Assembly (NCBI RefSeq): GCF_026651855.1
Contig: NZ_CP093280.1
Coordinates: forward strand, 1,528,001-1,592,000
DNA length: 64,000 nucleotides
Source: Pseudomonas silvicola
GTDB lineage: Bacteria; Pseudomonadota; Gammaproteobacteria; Pseudomonadales; Pseudomonadaceae
Reading direction: 5' to 3'
A program made the position numbers and the translations under genes. Below are positions 47,586 through 59,659 of the stretch, one piece after another (the stretch's first letter is position 1; every line of letters starts with the position of its first letter). Below the pieces are notes generated by a model, which saw nothing but the letters and a program-made list of their open reading frames with translations, searched no databases and was not told where the DNA came from.

Positions 47586-50385
47586 GTTCTTTATAACCCT
47601 GAATGCCCTTGTCGAGGAAAGACTCGACTTTATTGCCCACTACGCCGCCGAGCCCTTTGAGCACGACTTGCAGGAAGACACCGTGGTCGCCTTTTTCGTT
47701 CTGCGGCAGCGACTGGCTGAAGTCGTCGTAGTCAACCCAGTAACGGCTGATCAGGCGCAGCTTCCAGCAGCAGTTGTCGTACTCGAAACCGGCGAAGGAT
47801 TCCAGGGTACGGTTGCGGTTGTAGTCATACTGCCAGCGAGCGATGGCGTTCCACTGCGGGACCACTGGCCACATGATCGAGAAGTCATGCTGTTCGATCT
47901 TGTAGTAGTCCTTGATGTAGTTCGCGTCGCCAGGGTTCCCATAGTCACCACCAAAGCCCCACTTACCGGTGGACGAGTCGTAGTGAACGATGTCGTCGCG
48001 GTAGCGATAGCCGAAGTTGACCACCTTGTTCGGGTTGTCTTCAGGCTGGTAGTGGAACATCGCGCTGCCCGAGCGGGGCTTGTGAGTATCCGGGTCCCAG
48101 TTGTAATCCGAGTTGAAGCGCCAGTCGCGGTTGAAGTGGTATTCGTACTCCAGGGCATACGGGGAGCGGCTGGCTGTAGCCTCGGCACGCGTGGCGTAAT
48201 CGATGCCTGGCAGCTGAACCTTGCGGTCCTGCATGTAGAAGGCTTCGCCGAAGCTGAACTTCTGACGTTCGAAACCGTTGTCTTCGATCCAGCGAGAGGT
48301 CGCGCCGAGCGAGATCTTGTTCTCGTCGCCGATACGGTCGTAGCCGGAGAAGCGGTTGTCACGCCACAACGAGGAGTAGCTGAACTGGTTTTCCGCCGTG
48401 TCGAAGATCGGAATATCGTTCTGCTTCTCGTAAGGCACGTACAGGTAGTAGGCGCGCGGTTCGAGAGTCTGGCGATAGTTGGTGCCGAACATCGATGTGT
48501 TGCGGTCGAAATACAGGCCACTGTCCACGCTGTAGATCGGGATCGAGCGATCCAGATTGCTGTGGAAAGTTTCATACGTGCTAGAGGTAGCAGACTGTTG
48601 GGACAGGTCGTATTTGCCCTGAGCGTCCAGATCCAGCTGGTAGTCGGTGTAGACGAACTTCACCGACGGCTTGATATAGCCCCACGAAGCCGTCATTGGC
48701 AGGCTCATCTGCGGCGCCAGGGTCAGGCGGTCACCATTGGCACGGGCAAGGCCAGAGACGTTCCTGTCGATCACGCCGCCGTCGGAACGGAAGGAAGTGT
48801 CGAGTTCGCCGTCTTCGTTGTAGTAGGTGCCATCACGCAGGTTGCGGTCGAACCGCACGGCCTCGGTCTGATAGGTAAAGTCCAGACCAGCCGGGTGGTA
48901 GGGTAGCGAACCATTGAAGGTAATCTGCGGCAGGCGCTTGTACGGTGTGATGTTCGACACCGTGGTCAGCTGATAAGCCTGCAGGTTGATCGCGGCATTG
49001 TAGTTGTCACCACGATAGTTGGCGGTCGCCTGCTGGTTCAGGTAATCCTGGTTCTTCACGCCGATCTGGTTGGTTTCCAGATCCTGGAAGTAGTAAGGGT
49101 CACTGATCTTGGTGTAGTCGACCTTGTAGGTCAGCCGCTTGTCCAGGTCACCCTTGTGCTGCCAGTTGATCATCCAGCGGTCTTTGGAATAGTAGGACTG
49201 CTTGCTGCGCTCGTCGTCCTCGTCGCTCAGGTACGCGCCACCGAACTGCCCTTCGCTGGTCGGCGTCAGGTAGCGGAACTCGCCCTCGGTGAGCATGCCA
49301 CGCTTGCTCATGTAGTGCGGGTACAACGTGGCGTCGTAGTTGGGCGCCAGGTTGAAGTAGTAAGGCGTGAGCAGCGAGAAGCCGGTCTTGCTGCCACTGC
49401 CGATGCTCGGCGGCAGGAAGCCGGACTGACGACGGTCGTCGATCGGGAAGTAGATGTACGGCGTGTACAGAACAGGAATGTCATGCACGCGCAGGGTGGC
49501 GTTGGTCGCCGTGCCGAAGCCGGTCGCCGGGTTCAGGGTGATGTTGTTACCCTTGATTTCCCAGGCGTTGCTCGCCGGCTCACAGGTGGTATAGGTACCA
49601 TCCTTGAGGCGGATGATGGCGTTCTCGCCACGCTTGGCGTACAGGGCGCTGCCGCGAATACGCTGCTTGTGCATCACGTATTCGGCGTTGTCGACCTGAG
49701 CCGCGCCGGTGTCCAGCTGGATCTCGGCGTGGTCGCCCACCATCAGGGCGCCCTGGTCGCGGATCTTGACGTTGCCGGTCAGCTCGCCACGGTTCTCGGC
49801 CTGGTGCAGGCTGGCCTCATCGGATTCGGCCTGCATGCTGCCCTGGCGCAGGACCACGTCACCGGCCAGGGTAGCGGTCTGCTGCTCCTGGTCGTAGCGC
49901 GAGGCCTTGGCACCGATGAAGGTCGGCGAGTCCTGCTTGGAAGTCTTGTCGTCCATGCCCGGCCGGATCGGCTCGACATAGGCGCCTTCGCAGTAAGGAC
50001 CGGTCTCGGCCAGCTGGGCAGCGGTGAGCTTGTCCCGTGGTACCCAATCGAGATGGCTGTAGTCGGCACTGCGGGATTTCAGGCCACGGCCCTTGCTCTC
50101 GGTAACGAGCATGGGGCCCTTGGCCTTCTCTTCCGCTGCGGCGGGCTGGCTCTGGTCGGCGCTTTCTGGCGCCGACGAGACAGCGCTGCCGTCATGGACC
50201 GGGCGAGGCGGCAGGACACCCACTGGGGCTTTGGGTTTGCACTCCCAGGCTCCCGCCGCGGAGACAGTACAGTCATACTGCTCGGCGGCCACCGCGAACG
50301 GTACGGCCAGGGGTTGCATCGCCAGCAAACCGCCGGTGACCAGCAACGGGAATTTTTTACGAAACGCGGGGGATTTCAATGCCAT
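47566..50385 (-). CDS. lptD: LPS-assembly outer-membrane protein LptD
   Basis: A 939-residue protein with a signal peptide, two N-terminal Cys ([16 protein letters not shown]), an OstA/LptA-like jellyroll (about residues 150-270: [27 protein letters not shown]) and a long C-terminal beta-barrel. The C-terminal Cys pair is in [10 protein letters not shown], so both inter-domain disulfides can form. It inserts LPS into the outer leaflet with LptE. First gene of lptD-surA-pdxA-rsmA-apaG-apaH; divergent from amgK. Confidence 0.96.
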   Translation of the reverse strand: MALKSPAFRKKFPLLVTGGLLAMQPLAVPFAVAAEQYDCTVSAAGAWECKPKAPVGVLPPRPVHDGSAVSSAPESADQSQPAAAEEKAKGPMLVTESKGRGLKSRSADYSHLDWVPRDKLTAAQLAETGPYCEGAYVEPIRPGMDDKTSKQDSPTFIGAKASRYDQEQQTATLAGDVVLRQGSMQAESDEASLHQAENRGELTGNVKIRDQGALMVGDHAEIQLDTGAAQVDNAEYVMHKQRIRGSALYAKRGENAIIRLKDGTYTTCEPASNAWEIKGNNITLNPATGFGTATNATLRVHDIPVLYTPYIYFPIDDRRQSGFLPPSIGSGSKTGFSLLTPYYFNLAPNYDATLYPHYMSKRGMLTEGEFRYLTPTSEGQFGGAYLSDEDDERSKQSYYSKDRWMINWQHKGDLDKRLTYKVDYTKISDPYYFQDLETNQIGVKNQDYLNQQATANYRGDNYNAAINLQAYQLTTVSNITPYKRLPQITFNGSLPYHPAGLDFTYQTEAVRFDRNLRDGTYYNEDGELDTSFRSDGGVIDRNVSGLARANGDRLTLAPQMSLPMTASWGYIKPSVKFVYTDYQLDLDAQGKYDLSQQSATSSTYETFHSNLDRSIPIYSVDSGLYFDRNTSMFGTNYRQTLEPRAYYLYVPYEKQNDIPIFDTAENQFSYSSLWRDNRFSGYDRIGDENKISLGATSRWIEDNGFERQKFSFGEAFYMQDRKVQLPGIDYATRAEATASRSPYALEYEYHFNRDWRFNSDYNWDPDTHKPRSGSAMFHYQPEDNPNKVVNFGYRYRDDIVHYDSSTGKWGFGGDYGNPGDANYIKDYYKIEQHDFSIMWPVVPQWNAIARWQYDYNRNRTLESFAGFEYDNCCWKLRLISRYWVDYDDFSQSLPQNEKGDHGVFLQVVLKGLGGVVGNKVESFLDKGIQGYKEREEQAY

Positions 50386-50513
50386 CTTATTAGTCCGGGC
50401 TTCCTGCGTGCCATCTGCCCGCGGTGGGGCCGCACGCCTCTCGATGGTCTGAAAAAGATGCTGGATAATAAAGCATGACCCGCTTGACGGCTAGCGCCGT
50501 CGGAGACTCTGTA

Positions 50514-52207
<1,694 letters not shown>

Positions 52208-52208
52208 G

Positions 52209-52976
52209 ATGCTGTGGCCAGGGACCATCATAGGGGCGGGTGCCGGTTTCGCCATCGCCAATATTCCCGGGGCTCTGTTGGGTGCCTTGCTGGGGCAGGC
52301 GCTGGACCGGCGCTTGCAGCTGCAAAGCTGGGGCGAGCTGCTGGACCGTGTGCGTGGCAAATCACCCTTGGGCGACGACCAGTTGCTGTTCGTCTTGCTC
52401 GGGCGGTTGGCCAAGTGTGACGGGCGAGTGGTGCAGAGCCATATCCAGCAGGCTCGGCAGGAAATGCGTGCCTTGGGCCTGGATGCTCCCCGGCAGCGGT
52501 TGGCCATCGCCGCGTTCAACCGCGGCAAGGGCGGCCGTGACCGTTTGCAGCACCACCTGGAGCGCCTGGGGCGCCAGCCCAACTCGGCCGAAGGTGTGCT
52601 GCGTGCCTGTTGGCGCATGGTGTGGGCCGATGGCCAGGCCACCCGTGGCGAGCGTGAACTGGTGGTGCAGTGGGGCAAATGGCTGGGCTGGAGCTCTGTG
52701 CAGGTGCAGGGGTTGTCGGCGGACTACGAGCCGGCGCGCAAGCCCCTGGCCAACAGTGGCGGCACCTACCAGGAAGCCATGCGCCTGCTGGGCGTGGCCG
52801 CGACCACCGAACCTGCGCAGATCAAGCGTGCCTACCGGCGCCTGCTCAGCCGCCATCACCCGGACAAGCTCGCCGGTAGCGGCGCCACCCCGGCCCAGGT
52901 GCGCGAAGCCACCGAACGCACCCGTGAGCTGCATAGCGCCTATGCGATTATCCGCGAGCGTCGGGATTTTCGCTGA
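52209..52976 (+). CDS. DjlA-like J-domain protein with TerB-like region
   Basis: A 255-residue protein. A hydrophobic N-terminus (GTIIGAGAGFAIANIPGALLGALLGQ) may anchor it in the inner membrane; a TerB/DjlA-type helical domain spans residues 60-165, and a C-terminal J domain has YRRLLSRHHPDKL with the HPD motif. Follows murU by one base past its stop, so probably in the amgK-murU transcript. DjlA-type proteins recruit DnaK. Confidence 0.85.
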   Translation: MLWPGTIIGAGAGFAIANIPGALLGALLGQALDRRLQLQSWGELLDRVRGKSPLGDDQLLFVLLGRLAKCDGRVVQSHIQQARQEMRALGLDAPRQRLAIAAFNRGKGGRDRLQHHLERLGRQPNSAEGVLRACWRMVWADGQATRGERELVVQWGKWLGWSSVQVQGLSADYEPARKPLANSGGTYQEAMRLLGVAATTEPAQIKRAYRRLLSRHHPDKLAGSGATPAQVREATERTRELHSAYAIIRERRDFR

Positions 52977-53036
52977 CGGGTGAGCTGCAGCGGCCAGGCC
53001 CGCTGCTTGTTCTTGCTGGCCGCAGGTGCAGCGGGT

Positions 53037-54017
53037 TCAATCCACTGGTTTGGGGCTCAGCCAGCCACGTACGCGGCGGAACAGTTGCTCTTGTTCTGCC
53101 GTCTTGTCGGCCGGCAGTGCATTGAGCGAGATTTGCGTGTAACCGGTGTCCTTCAGCCGTTTGCTGGCCTGCAGCCGCGCCTTCGCGGCTTGCTGGGCGG
53201 CGACGGTGTCGCTGTAGAAGATATCGGCGGTCGGCACTTTCAGCGTTGGCGCCAGGTCCTGCAGGCTCTGGCTGGCGCTGGTCGGCGTCATCGGGGCTAC
53301 CATCACCAGGCGCTGGGCGTGGGGTTGCGGGCGTTCCTTGAGGTAGCGCGCGGCCCAGTAGGCGCCCGTACCGTGCCCCAGCAGCACCACGGTGCGGGAC
53401 TTCTGCTGCTGGGCGAAGGTCACCGCTGCGTCGATGCGGGCAAAGATGCGCTCGGCGTCGGCCTTGGCCAATTCATCGGCCGACTGCGCCGGGGCCTTGT
53501 CCGGCTCGGTGGCGGTCGCCTGTTCCACGGATGGGTTGGCGGGCGGGGTCGACTTGCTGTCGGCTTCCTTGGGGGGTGGCGCCTTGTCTTCCACCCGCGG
53601 TTGCGGGGCGTCGGCGCTCAGGTCCGGCAGGCTGATGCTCAGGCTGTGCCAGTTGGCGTCGGGCAGCTTGTTGCGGATGGGGCCGACGGCGTTGGGCCAG
53701 TCGGCCGTTTCGCCCGTGCCCGGGATGATCACCACCGCACCGGCAGGGTTACTGGTGTTGGCTGGCTTCCACAGGCCAAGAAAGCTGTCGCTGCCAGCCT
53801 GCAGTTGCTGTTGTTCGTCCTGGGGCAATTGCCGTTCCAGGGCCAGGGTATCTTCCTGGCTGCGCTCGAGCAGCGGTTGGCGCTCGACCTTGGGTTGCTC
53901 GGCCGCTTTGTCTGTGGCGGGTTTCTGCGCCGCGTCATCGGCCATCGCCGGCAGTGCCAGGGGCAACATCAGCGATAGGCAGAACGCCGGCAGCGTTGTG
54001 CGGTAGATTGAAGACAT
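53037..54017 (-). CDS. DUF3530 alpha/beta-hydrolase-like periplasmic protein
   Basis: A 326-residue protein with a signal peptide (YRTTLPAFCLSLMLPLALPAMA), a Pro/Glu/Lys-rich linker, and a hydrolase-like part: AVVIIPGTGETADWPN, then VVLLGHGTGAYWAARYL, where GHGTG takes the place of the usual GxSxG elbow, so the nucleophile is a Gly-His-Gly-Thr and catalysis is doubtful. The long open frame upstream of 54017 is not coding. Function unknown. Convergent with the J-domain gene. Confidence 0.75.
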   Translation of the reverse strand: MSSIYRTTLPAFCLSLMLPLALPAMADDAAQKPATDKAAEQPKVERQPLLERSQEDTLALERQLPQDEQQQLQAGSDSFLGLWKPANTSNPAGAVVIIPGTGETADWPNAVGPIRNKLPDANWHSLSISLPDLSADAPQPRVEDKAPPPKEADSKSTPPANPSVEQATATEPDKAPAQSADELAKADAERIFARIDAAVTFAQQQKSRTVVLLGHGTGAYWAARYLKERPQPHAQRLVMVAPMTPTSASQSLQDLAPTLKVPTADIFYSDTVAAQQAAKARLQASKRLKDTGYTQISLNALPADKTAEQEQLFRRVRGWLSPKPVD

Positions 54018-54111
54018 CGGATATTCCACGCCAGGTTGGTTCTGGCAGCCTAATGGTATTTGTCCCGAACCGCCAAACGTATAGCGTCGGTCATGGGTGA
54101 TGAGAGCTGCG

Positions 54112-56505
54112 ATGATTCGATTGTGCTGGGTGCTTATCGGCTGGTTGTGCATTCCCTTGATCGCCCTGGCCGCGCCGGTGGCGCTGAGCCCTGAACAGCA
54201 GTCATGGCTGGACCAGCACCGGGAGATTCGCGTGGGGGTGGTCTTGCAGGCACCGTTCGCCCAGTACGACCGGCGCTTGCAGCAGCTGTCGGGGGTCAAT
54301 GTCGAGGTGATCACCTGGTTGGCCAAAAGCTTGCAGCTGGACCTGCACTGGCGCAATTTTCCTGACCAGGCTGCGCTGGAGCGCGCCCTGCGCGACGACG
54401 AGGTCGACATGGCCCCCGGCTTGGTACAGACCCCGGCCGGCCTGCGCCTGTGGTTGTTTTCCGACCCTTACATGCGCATTCCGCAATTGGTGGTGGGCGA
54501 GCGCAGCGGCGCCGTGGCCGTGGACCTGGAAAAACTCGACAGCAAAGACCGGGTAGCCGTGCGCATGCCCAGCGCCGTCGCCGATTACCTGCGCAGCACC
54601 TATTCGAACCTCAACCTGCAAGGCGTTCCACTGGAGCGCCAGGCGTTGCAGTTGTTGCTGAGCGAGCAGGCGCGGTATGCCGTGATCGATGAGGCGCAAC
54701 TGGGGCGGCTGTCGGGGGAGAGCGATTTCGCCGACCTGGTGGTAGTGGGCGATATCGGCCTGCCGCAGTTATTGCGCGTGGCTTCGCGGCGCGATTGGCC
54801 AGTACTGGCCCAGGTACTGGAGGCGGCCCTGCAGGCCATTCCCGCCAAGGATCTGGAACAACTTCACGGCCGCTGGTTGCAACCACGCTACCCGCGCCTG
54901 ACCGAGTCCCCCGGTTTCTGGCAGAACCTGAGCCTGCTCTTCGCCGTGCTGGCCCTGTCGGCCATCGCCATCGTCTTCTGGCAGCGTCGCCAGCAACACT
55001 GGCTGGAGGGCCGGCTGATGGAGGCGCGGGATGACATCGCCCGCCGCCAGGCCGGCGAAGAAGCGCTGCGCCTGACCCAGTTCTCCATCGACCAGAGCAC
55101 CGTGGGCATCCTGTGGGTGAACTGGGACAGCCATGTGCGGTACGCCAATCGCGCCGCCGAAACCCTGTTGGGCTACCCGCCCGGTGCTGTGCTCAACCGC
55201 CCGCTGATCGATTTCGAGCCTGGCCTGCACATGGACCGGTGGTTGAACCTGTGGAAGCGTGCGCGGGCCAGCGAAGGCGAAGCCTTGAGTTTCGAGAGCC
55301 AGTGCCTGCGCGCCGATGGCAGTTTTCTGCCTGCCGACGTGTCCCTGAGCTTTCTGCGTTTTCACGACGCCGAGTACCTGGTGGTCTACCTCACCGATGT
55401 GACCGACAGGCGCCGCGCGACAGCGGCCCTGCAGGAAAGCGAGGCACGCCTGCAGGGCATCGCCGCCAACGTGCCCGGCCTGGTTTTCCGCCTGGAACGG
55501 CTGCAGGCCGGTGGCCAGTTGGAGTTTGCCTACATCAGCGAGGGCAGCGAGAGCCTGGTAGGGTATTCGCCGGCCGCGTTGCGCCACCCCGACATGGGCC
55601 TGCGCAACCTGGTGCACCCCCAGGACCGCGCCAGTTACCACCGTACCCAGGACCAGGCGCTGGACACCGACAGCGACTGGTCGTGGCAGGGCCGTATGCT
55701 CACCCGCGACGGCCGCGAGCGCTGGGCCGAGATCAAGGCCATGTCCCGCGGGTTGGGCGAAGGCCGGGTGTGGGATGGCATCGTCTGGGACATCAGCGAA
55801 AGCAAGCACGCTGAACTGGCCCTGGCGCGCTCCCAGGACCAGCTGCGCGAATTGTCGGCGCACCTTGAGAGCGTGCGCGAGGAAGAAAAGGCCCGTATCG
55901 CCAGGGAAGTGCATGACGAGCTGGGGCAGATGCTCACGGTGCTGAAACTGGAAACCTCCATGTGCGAACTGGCCTACGCAGACCTGGACCCGGGCCTGCA
56001 GGAGCGGCTCAATAGCATGAAGCGCCTGATCGCGCAGTTGTTCCAGTTGGTCCGCGACGTAGCCACGGCCTTGCGGCCGCCGATCCTGGACGCGGGGATC
56101 GGCTCGGCCATCGAGTGGCAGGCGCGACGCTTCGAGGCCCGTACGCAGATACCCTGCCTGGTACAGGTGCCCGAGCATGTGCCGGCGCTCAGCGATGCCA
56201 AGGCCACCGGCCTGTTTCGCATTCTTCAGGAAGCGTTGACCAACGTGATGCGCCACGCCCAGGCGCAGACAGTCGACATTGCCCTTGAGGTGGATGAAGA
56301 TTGGCTGGTGCTCAGTGTCAGCGATGACGGCCACGGTTTCGTGGTAGGGGCCGGCCCATCCACCTCCTTTGGCCTGGTGGGCATGCGCGAGCGAGTGCTG
56401 ATGCTTGGCGGGGTGTTGCAGTTGCACAGCGAACCGGGGCAGGGCACTACCCTGCGGGTCCGCGTTCCAGTCAATGAGCGTTCGGTGTTGGGGGTGGGGC
56501 AGTGA
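54112..56505 (+). CDS. Sensor histidine kinase with periplasmic solute-binding domain and PAS domains
   Basis: A 797-residue kinase. After a signal peptide comes a family-3 solute-binding domain (~22-255), a membrane helix (LSLLFAVLALSAIAIVFW), two PAS domains (the first around FSIDQSTVGILWVNWDSHVRYANRAAE), and a NarL-type transmitter: the phospho-accepting His is in ARIAREVHDELGQML, and EALTNVMRHAQAQTVDIAL and SDDGHGF are the ATP site. Starts at 54097 (GTG) and 54100 (ATG) are possible; I chose ATG 54112 because GAGAG lies five bases before it. Its stop overlaps the response-regulator GTG, so they form one system. Confidence 0.88.
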   Translation: MIRLCWVLIGWLCIPLIALAAPVALSPEQQSWLDQHREIRVGVVLQAPFAQYDRRLQQLSGVNVEVITWLAKSLQLDLHWRNFPDQAALERALRDDEVDMAPGLVQTPAGLRLWLFSDPYMRIPQLVVGERSGAVAVDLEKLDSKDRVAVRMPSAVADYLRSTYSNLNLQGVPLERQALQLLLSEQARYAVIDEAQLGRLSGESDFADLVVVGDIGLPQLLRVASRRDWPVLAQVLEAALQAIPAKDLEQLHGRWLQPRYPRLTESPGFWQNLSLLFAVLALSAIAIVFWQRRQQHWLEGRLMEARDDIARRQAGEEALRLTQFSIDQSTVGILWVNWDSHVRYANRAAETLLGYPPGAVLNRPLIDFEPGLHMDRWLNLWKRARASEGEALSFESQCLRADGSFLPADVSLSFLRFHDAEYLVVYLTDVTDRRRATAALQESEARLQGIAANVPGLVFRLERLQAGGQLEFAYISEGSESLVGYSPAALRHPDMGLRNLVHPQDRASYHRTQDQALDTDSDWSWQGRMLTRDGRERWAEIKAMSRGLGEGRVWDGIVWDISESKHAELALARSQDQLRELSAHLESVREEEKARIAREVHDELGQMLTVLKLETSMCELAYADLDPGLQERLNSMKRLIAQLFQLVRDVATALRPPILDAGIGSAIEWQARRFEARTQIPCLVQVPEHVPALSDAKATGLFRILQEALTNVMRHAQAQTVDIALEVDEDWLVLSVSDDGHGFVVGAGPSTSFGLVGMRERVLMLGGVLQLHSEPGQGTTLRVRVPVNERSVLGVGQ

Positions 56506-57131
56506 TTCGGGTATTGGTAGCGGAAGACCACACCATCGTGCGCGAGGGCATCAAGCAGTTGATCGGCCTGGCCCGGGACCTGCTGGTGGTGGGTGAAGCC
56601 AGCAACGGTGAGCAGTTGCTGGAAACCCTTCGGCACACGCCGTGCGAAGTGGTGCTGCTGGATATCTCCATGCCCGGGGTCAACGGGCTGGAGGCGATCC
56701 CGAGGATTCGCGCGCTGACCAACCCGCCGGCTATTCTGGTGCTGTCCATGCACGATGAGGCGCAAATGGCCGCGCGAGCGCTGAAGGTTGGCGCCGCGGG
56801 CTACGCCACCAAGGACAGCGACCCGGCCCTGCTGCTGACCGCCATCCGTCGGGTTGCCAATGGCGGACGCTACATCGACCCGGACCTGGCCGACCGCATG
56901 GTCTTCGAAGTCGGCCTCACCGATGCTCGCCCCTTGCATTCGCTGTTGTCGGAGCGCGAATTCTCGGTATTCGAGCGCTTGGCCCAAGGCGCCAACGTCA
57001 ACGACATCGCCCAGCAACTGGCGCTGAGCAGCAAGACCATCAGCACCCACAAGGCGCGGTTGATGCAGAAACTCAACGTCACCTCCCTGGCCGAGCTGGT
57101 GAAATACGCCATGGAGCATAAATTGGTCTGA
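56502..57131 (+). CDS. NarL/LuxR-family response regulator
   Basis: A 209-residue regulator. The receiver has VLVAEDHTIVREG and the phospho-acceptor Asp54 in VVLLDISMPG; the C-terminal LuxR-type helix-turn-helix is LSEREFSVFERLAQGANVNDIAQQLALSSKTISTHKARLMQKL. It starts with GTG at 56502, overlapping the kinase stop. The perfect inverted repeat GTAGGG-CAAT-CCCTAC at 57259-57274, between this gene and the ABC transporter, is a candidate binding site. Confidence 0.92.
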   Translation: MIRVLVAEDHTIVREGIKQLIGLARDLLVVGEASNGEQLLETLRHTPCEVVLLDISMPGVNGLEAIPRIRALTNPPAILVLSMHDEAQMAARALKVGAAGYATKDSDPALLLTAIRRVANGGRYIDPDLADRMVFEVGLTDARPLHSLLSEREFSVFERLAQGANVNDIAQQLALSSKTISTHKARLMQKLNVTSLAELVKYAMEHKLV

Positions 57132-57258
57132 CGCTGGACCAGGCTGAAAAACTCGCCGGCAAGCCAGCGCCTGCCACGGGGTATTTATCCAATTGCGACA
57201 GGGGTGGGGGCCTGATTCCGCGCCTTGCCGAAAAAACATATCCATCCCCGCCATCCGT

Positions 57259-57274
57259 GTAGGGCAATCCCTAC
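57259..57274. promoter_or_regulatory. Candidate operator GTAGGG-N4-CCCTAC before the ABC transporter
   Basis: A perfect six-base inverted repeat with a four-base spacer, about 110 bases before the ATP-binding gene and about 130 bases after the LuxR-type regulator. Dimeric NarL/LuxR-type proteins bind such sites, so this may tie the two-component system to the transporter. Confidence 0.45.
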
Positions 57275-57383
57275 CCCCAGCCTTCCAACCGGCTGATGTC
57301 ATTCTCTCCCAGCCCCCGATTTGCGCGGCCTGCAGCCTTCACTAGGCTTGTTCACACGGCAGTCATAATCGAAAGGTGTGGGT

Positions 57384-58505
57384 ATGAGCGAGGTGAATTC
57401 AAGCGCTGGGGCGAGCGATGTGCTGGTCAGCTTTCGTGGCGTGCAAAAGAGCTACGACGGTGAAGTGCTGATCGTCAAAGACCTCAACCTGGATATCCGC
57501 AAGGGCGAGTTCCTGACGCTGCTTGGCCCTTCTGGCTCGGGCAAGACCACCAGCCTGATGATGCTGGCCGGCTTCGAGACGCCGACCGCGGGCGAGATCC
57601 TGCTGGCCGGGCGCTCGATCAACAACGTGCCACCGCACAAGCGCGATATCGGCATGGTGTTCCAGAACTACGCGCTGTTCCCGCACATGACCGTGGCTGA
57701 AAACCTGGCGTTCCCGCTGTCCGTGCGCGGCCTGAGCAAGACCGATGTCAGCGAGCGGGTCAAGCGGGTACTGGACATGGTGCAACTGGGCAAATTCGCC
57801 GCGCGTTACCCGGCCCAGCTGTCCGGTGGCCAGCAACAGCGCGTGGCCCTGGCGCGAGCGCTGGTGTTCGAACCACAACTGGTACTGATGGACGAGCCCC
57901 TGGGTGCTCTGGACAAACAGCTGCGCGAACACATGCAAATGGAGATCAAGCACCTGCACCAGCGCCTGGGCGTCACCGTGGTCTACGTGACCCACGACCA
58001 GGGTGAGGCGCTGACCATGTCCGACCGGGTGGCAGTGTTCCACCAGGGCGAGATTCAGCAGATCGCCCCGCCACGCACCCTTTATGAAGAGCCACGCAAC
58101 ACCTTCGTGGCCAATTTCATTGGTGAGAACAACCGCCTCAGTGGCCGCCTGATTACCCAGGATGGCGACCGTTGCGTGGTCGGCCTGGAGCGCGGCGAGA
58201 AAATTCAGGCGCTGGCGGTGAACGTCGGCAAACCGGGCTCTCCGGTGACCTTGTCGATCCGCCCCGAGCGGGTGTTCCTCAATGGCCATAGCGAGCAATG
58301 CAGCAACCGATTCTCTGGCCGGGTTGCCGAATTCATCTACCTGGGCGACCACGTGCGTGTGCGCCTGGAGGTGTGCGGCAAGTCGGATTTCTTCGTGAAG
58401 CAGCCAATTGCCGAGCTGGACCCGGCACTGGCGGTGGGCGATGTGGTACCGCTCGGCTGGCAGGTCGAGCACGCGCGTGCGCTGGACCCGTTGTTAGTCG
58501 ACTAG
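57384..58505 (+). CDS. Polyamine-type ABC transporter ATP-binding protein (PotA-like)
   Basis: A 373-residue ABC ATPase: Walker [12 protein letters not shown]-loop [10 protein letters not shown], signature [15 protein letters not shown], Walker [13 protein letters not shown] and H-loop VTHDQ are intact, and a TOBE regulatory domain follows (residues 285-370). ATG 57384 has AAGG seven bases upstream; a GTG at 57378 is an alternative. First of four genes of a binding-protein-dependent importer. Confidence 0.92.
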   Translation: MSEVNSSAGASDVLVSFRGVQKSYDGEVLIVKDLNLDIRKGEFLTLLGPSGSGKTTSLMMLAGFETPTAGEILLAGRSINNVPPHKRDIGMVFQNYALFPHMTVAENLAFPLSVRGLSKTDVSERVKRVLDMVQLGKFAARYPAQLSGGQQQRVALARALVFEPQLVLMDEPLGALDKQLREHMQMEIKHLHQRLGVTVVYVTHDQGEALTMSDRVAVFHQGEIQQIAPPRTLYEEPRNTFVANFIGENNRLSGRLITQDGDRCVVGLERGEKIQALAVNVGKPGSPVTLSIRPERVFLNGHSEQCSNRFSGRVAEFIYLGDHVRVRLEVCGKSDFFVKQPIAELDPALAVGDVVPLGWQVEHARALDPLLVD

Positions 58506-58560
58506 AGGCGAGCCAATCGCCCCAAGCAACACCAACCCTGCACTGTGGAGAAACGCATAA

Positions 58561-59595
58561 ATGCTCAAGCACTTGAAGTTCACCGCCCTGGCACTGGGCC
58601 TGATGGGCGCGGGCCAGGCCATGGCGGCGGCCGACCTGACCCTGGTCTCCTTCGGTGGCGCCAACAAGGCGGCCCAGGAGAAAGCCTTCTACCAGCCGTG
58701 GGAAAAGTCCGGGCAAGGCAAAATCGTCGCCGGTGAATACAACGGTGAGATGGCCAAGGTCAAAGCCATGGTCGACACCAAGAGTGTGTCCTGGGACCTG
58801 GTGGAGGTGGAGTCACCGGAACTGGCCCGTGGCTGTGACGAGGGCATGTTCGAACAGCTTGACCCGAAACTGTTCGGCAATGAATCCGACTACGTGAAGG
58901 GTGCCATTCAGCCCTGCGGCGTGGGCTTCTTCGTGTGGTCCACCGTGCTGGCCTACAACGCCGACAAACTCAAGACCGCACCGACCAGTTGGGCCGATTT
59001 CTGGGACGTGAAGAAATTCCCCGGCAAGCGCGGGCTGCGCAAAGGCGCCAAATACACCCTCGAATTCGCCTTGATGGCCGACGGCGTTGCGCCCAAGGAT
59101 GTGTACAAGGTGCTGGGCACCAAGGAAGGCCAGGACCGCGCTTTCAAGAAGCTCGACGAGCTCAAGCCCAGCATTCAGTGGTGGGAAGCCGGTGCTCAGC
59201 CGCCGCAGTACCTGGCCTCGGGTGACGTGGTGATGAGCTCGGCCTACAACGGCCGCATCGCTGCCGTGCAGAAGGAAAGCAACCTCAAGGTGGTGTGGAA
59301 CGGTGGCGTGTACGACTTCGACGCCTGGGCCATTCCCAAGGGCGCCAAGAATGCCGAGGAAGCGAAGAAGTTCATCGCCTACTCGGTCAAGCCGCAGCAG
59401 CAGAAGGTCTTTTCCGAGAACATCGCTTACGGTCCGGCCAACAGCCAGGCGGTGCCGCTGCTCGACAAGGGCATTTTGAAAGACATGCCTACCACCCCGG
59501 AGAACATCGCCAACCAGGTGCAGATCGACGTGGGCTTCTGGGCTGACAACGGCGAGCAACTGGAACAGCGCTTCAACGCCTGGGCTGCCAAGTAA
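58561..59595 (+). CDS. Polyamine-type ABC transporter substrate-binding protein (PotD-like)
   Basis: A 344-residue periplasmic protein with a signal peptide (KFTALALGLMGAGQAMAA). The mature part begins DLTLVSFGGANKAAQEKAFYQPW and has the WDLVEVESPELARGCDEG loop and an SSAYNGRI motif of the PotD/spermidine-type family. Polyamine, putrescine or a related amino-alcohol are possible ligands; the binding-site residues were not resolved. Second gene of the importer operon. Confidence 0.9.
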   Translation: MLKHLKFTALALGLMGAGQAMAAADLTLVSFGGANKAAQEKAFYQPWEKSGQGKIVAGEYNGEMAKVKAMVDTKSVSWDLVEVESPELARGCDEGMFEQLDPKLFGNESDYVKGAIQPCGVGFFVWSTVLAYNADKLKTAPTSWADFWDVKKFPGKRGLRKGAKYTLEFALMADGVAPKDVYKVLGTKEGQDRAFKKLDELKPSIQWWEAGAQPPQYLASGDVVMSSAYNGRIAAVQKESNLKVVWNGGVYDFDAWAIPKGAKNAEEAKKFIAYSVKPQQQKVFSENIAYGPANSQAVPLLDKGILKDMPTTPENIANQVQIDVGFWADNGEQLEQRFNAWAAK

Positions 59596-59659
59596 CGTCA
59601 TGCAGGCGGCGCGTCACCCCGGTGGCGCGCCTTGAGTTCAAAGATTCGCGGAGTAGACC

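Noticed and set aside
54769-56427. A 552-codon open frame opposite the histidine kinase
   Set aside because: Antisense shadow of a gene with H-box and ATP-site motifs.
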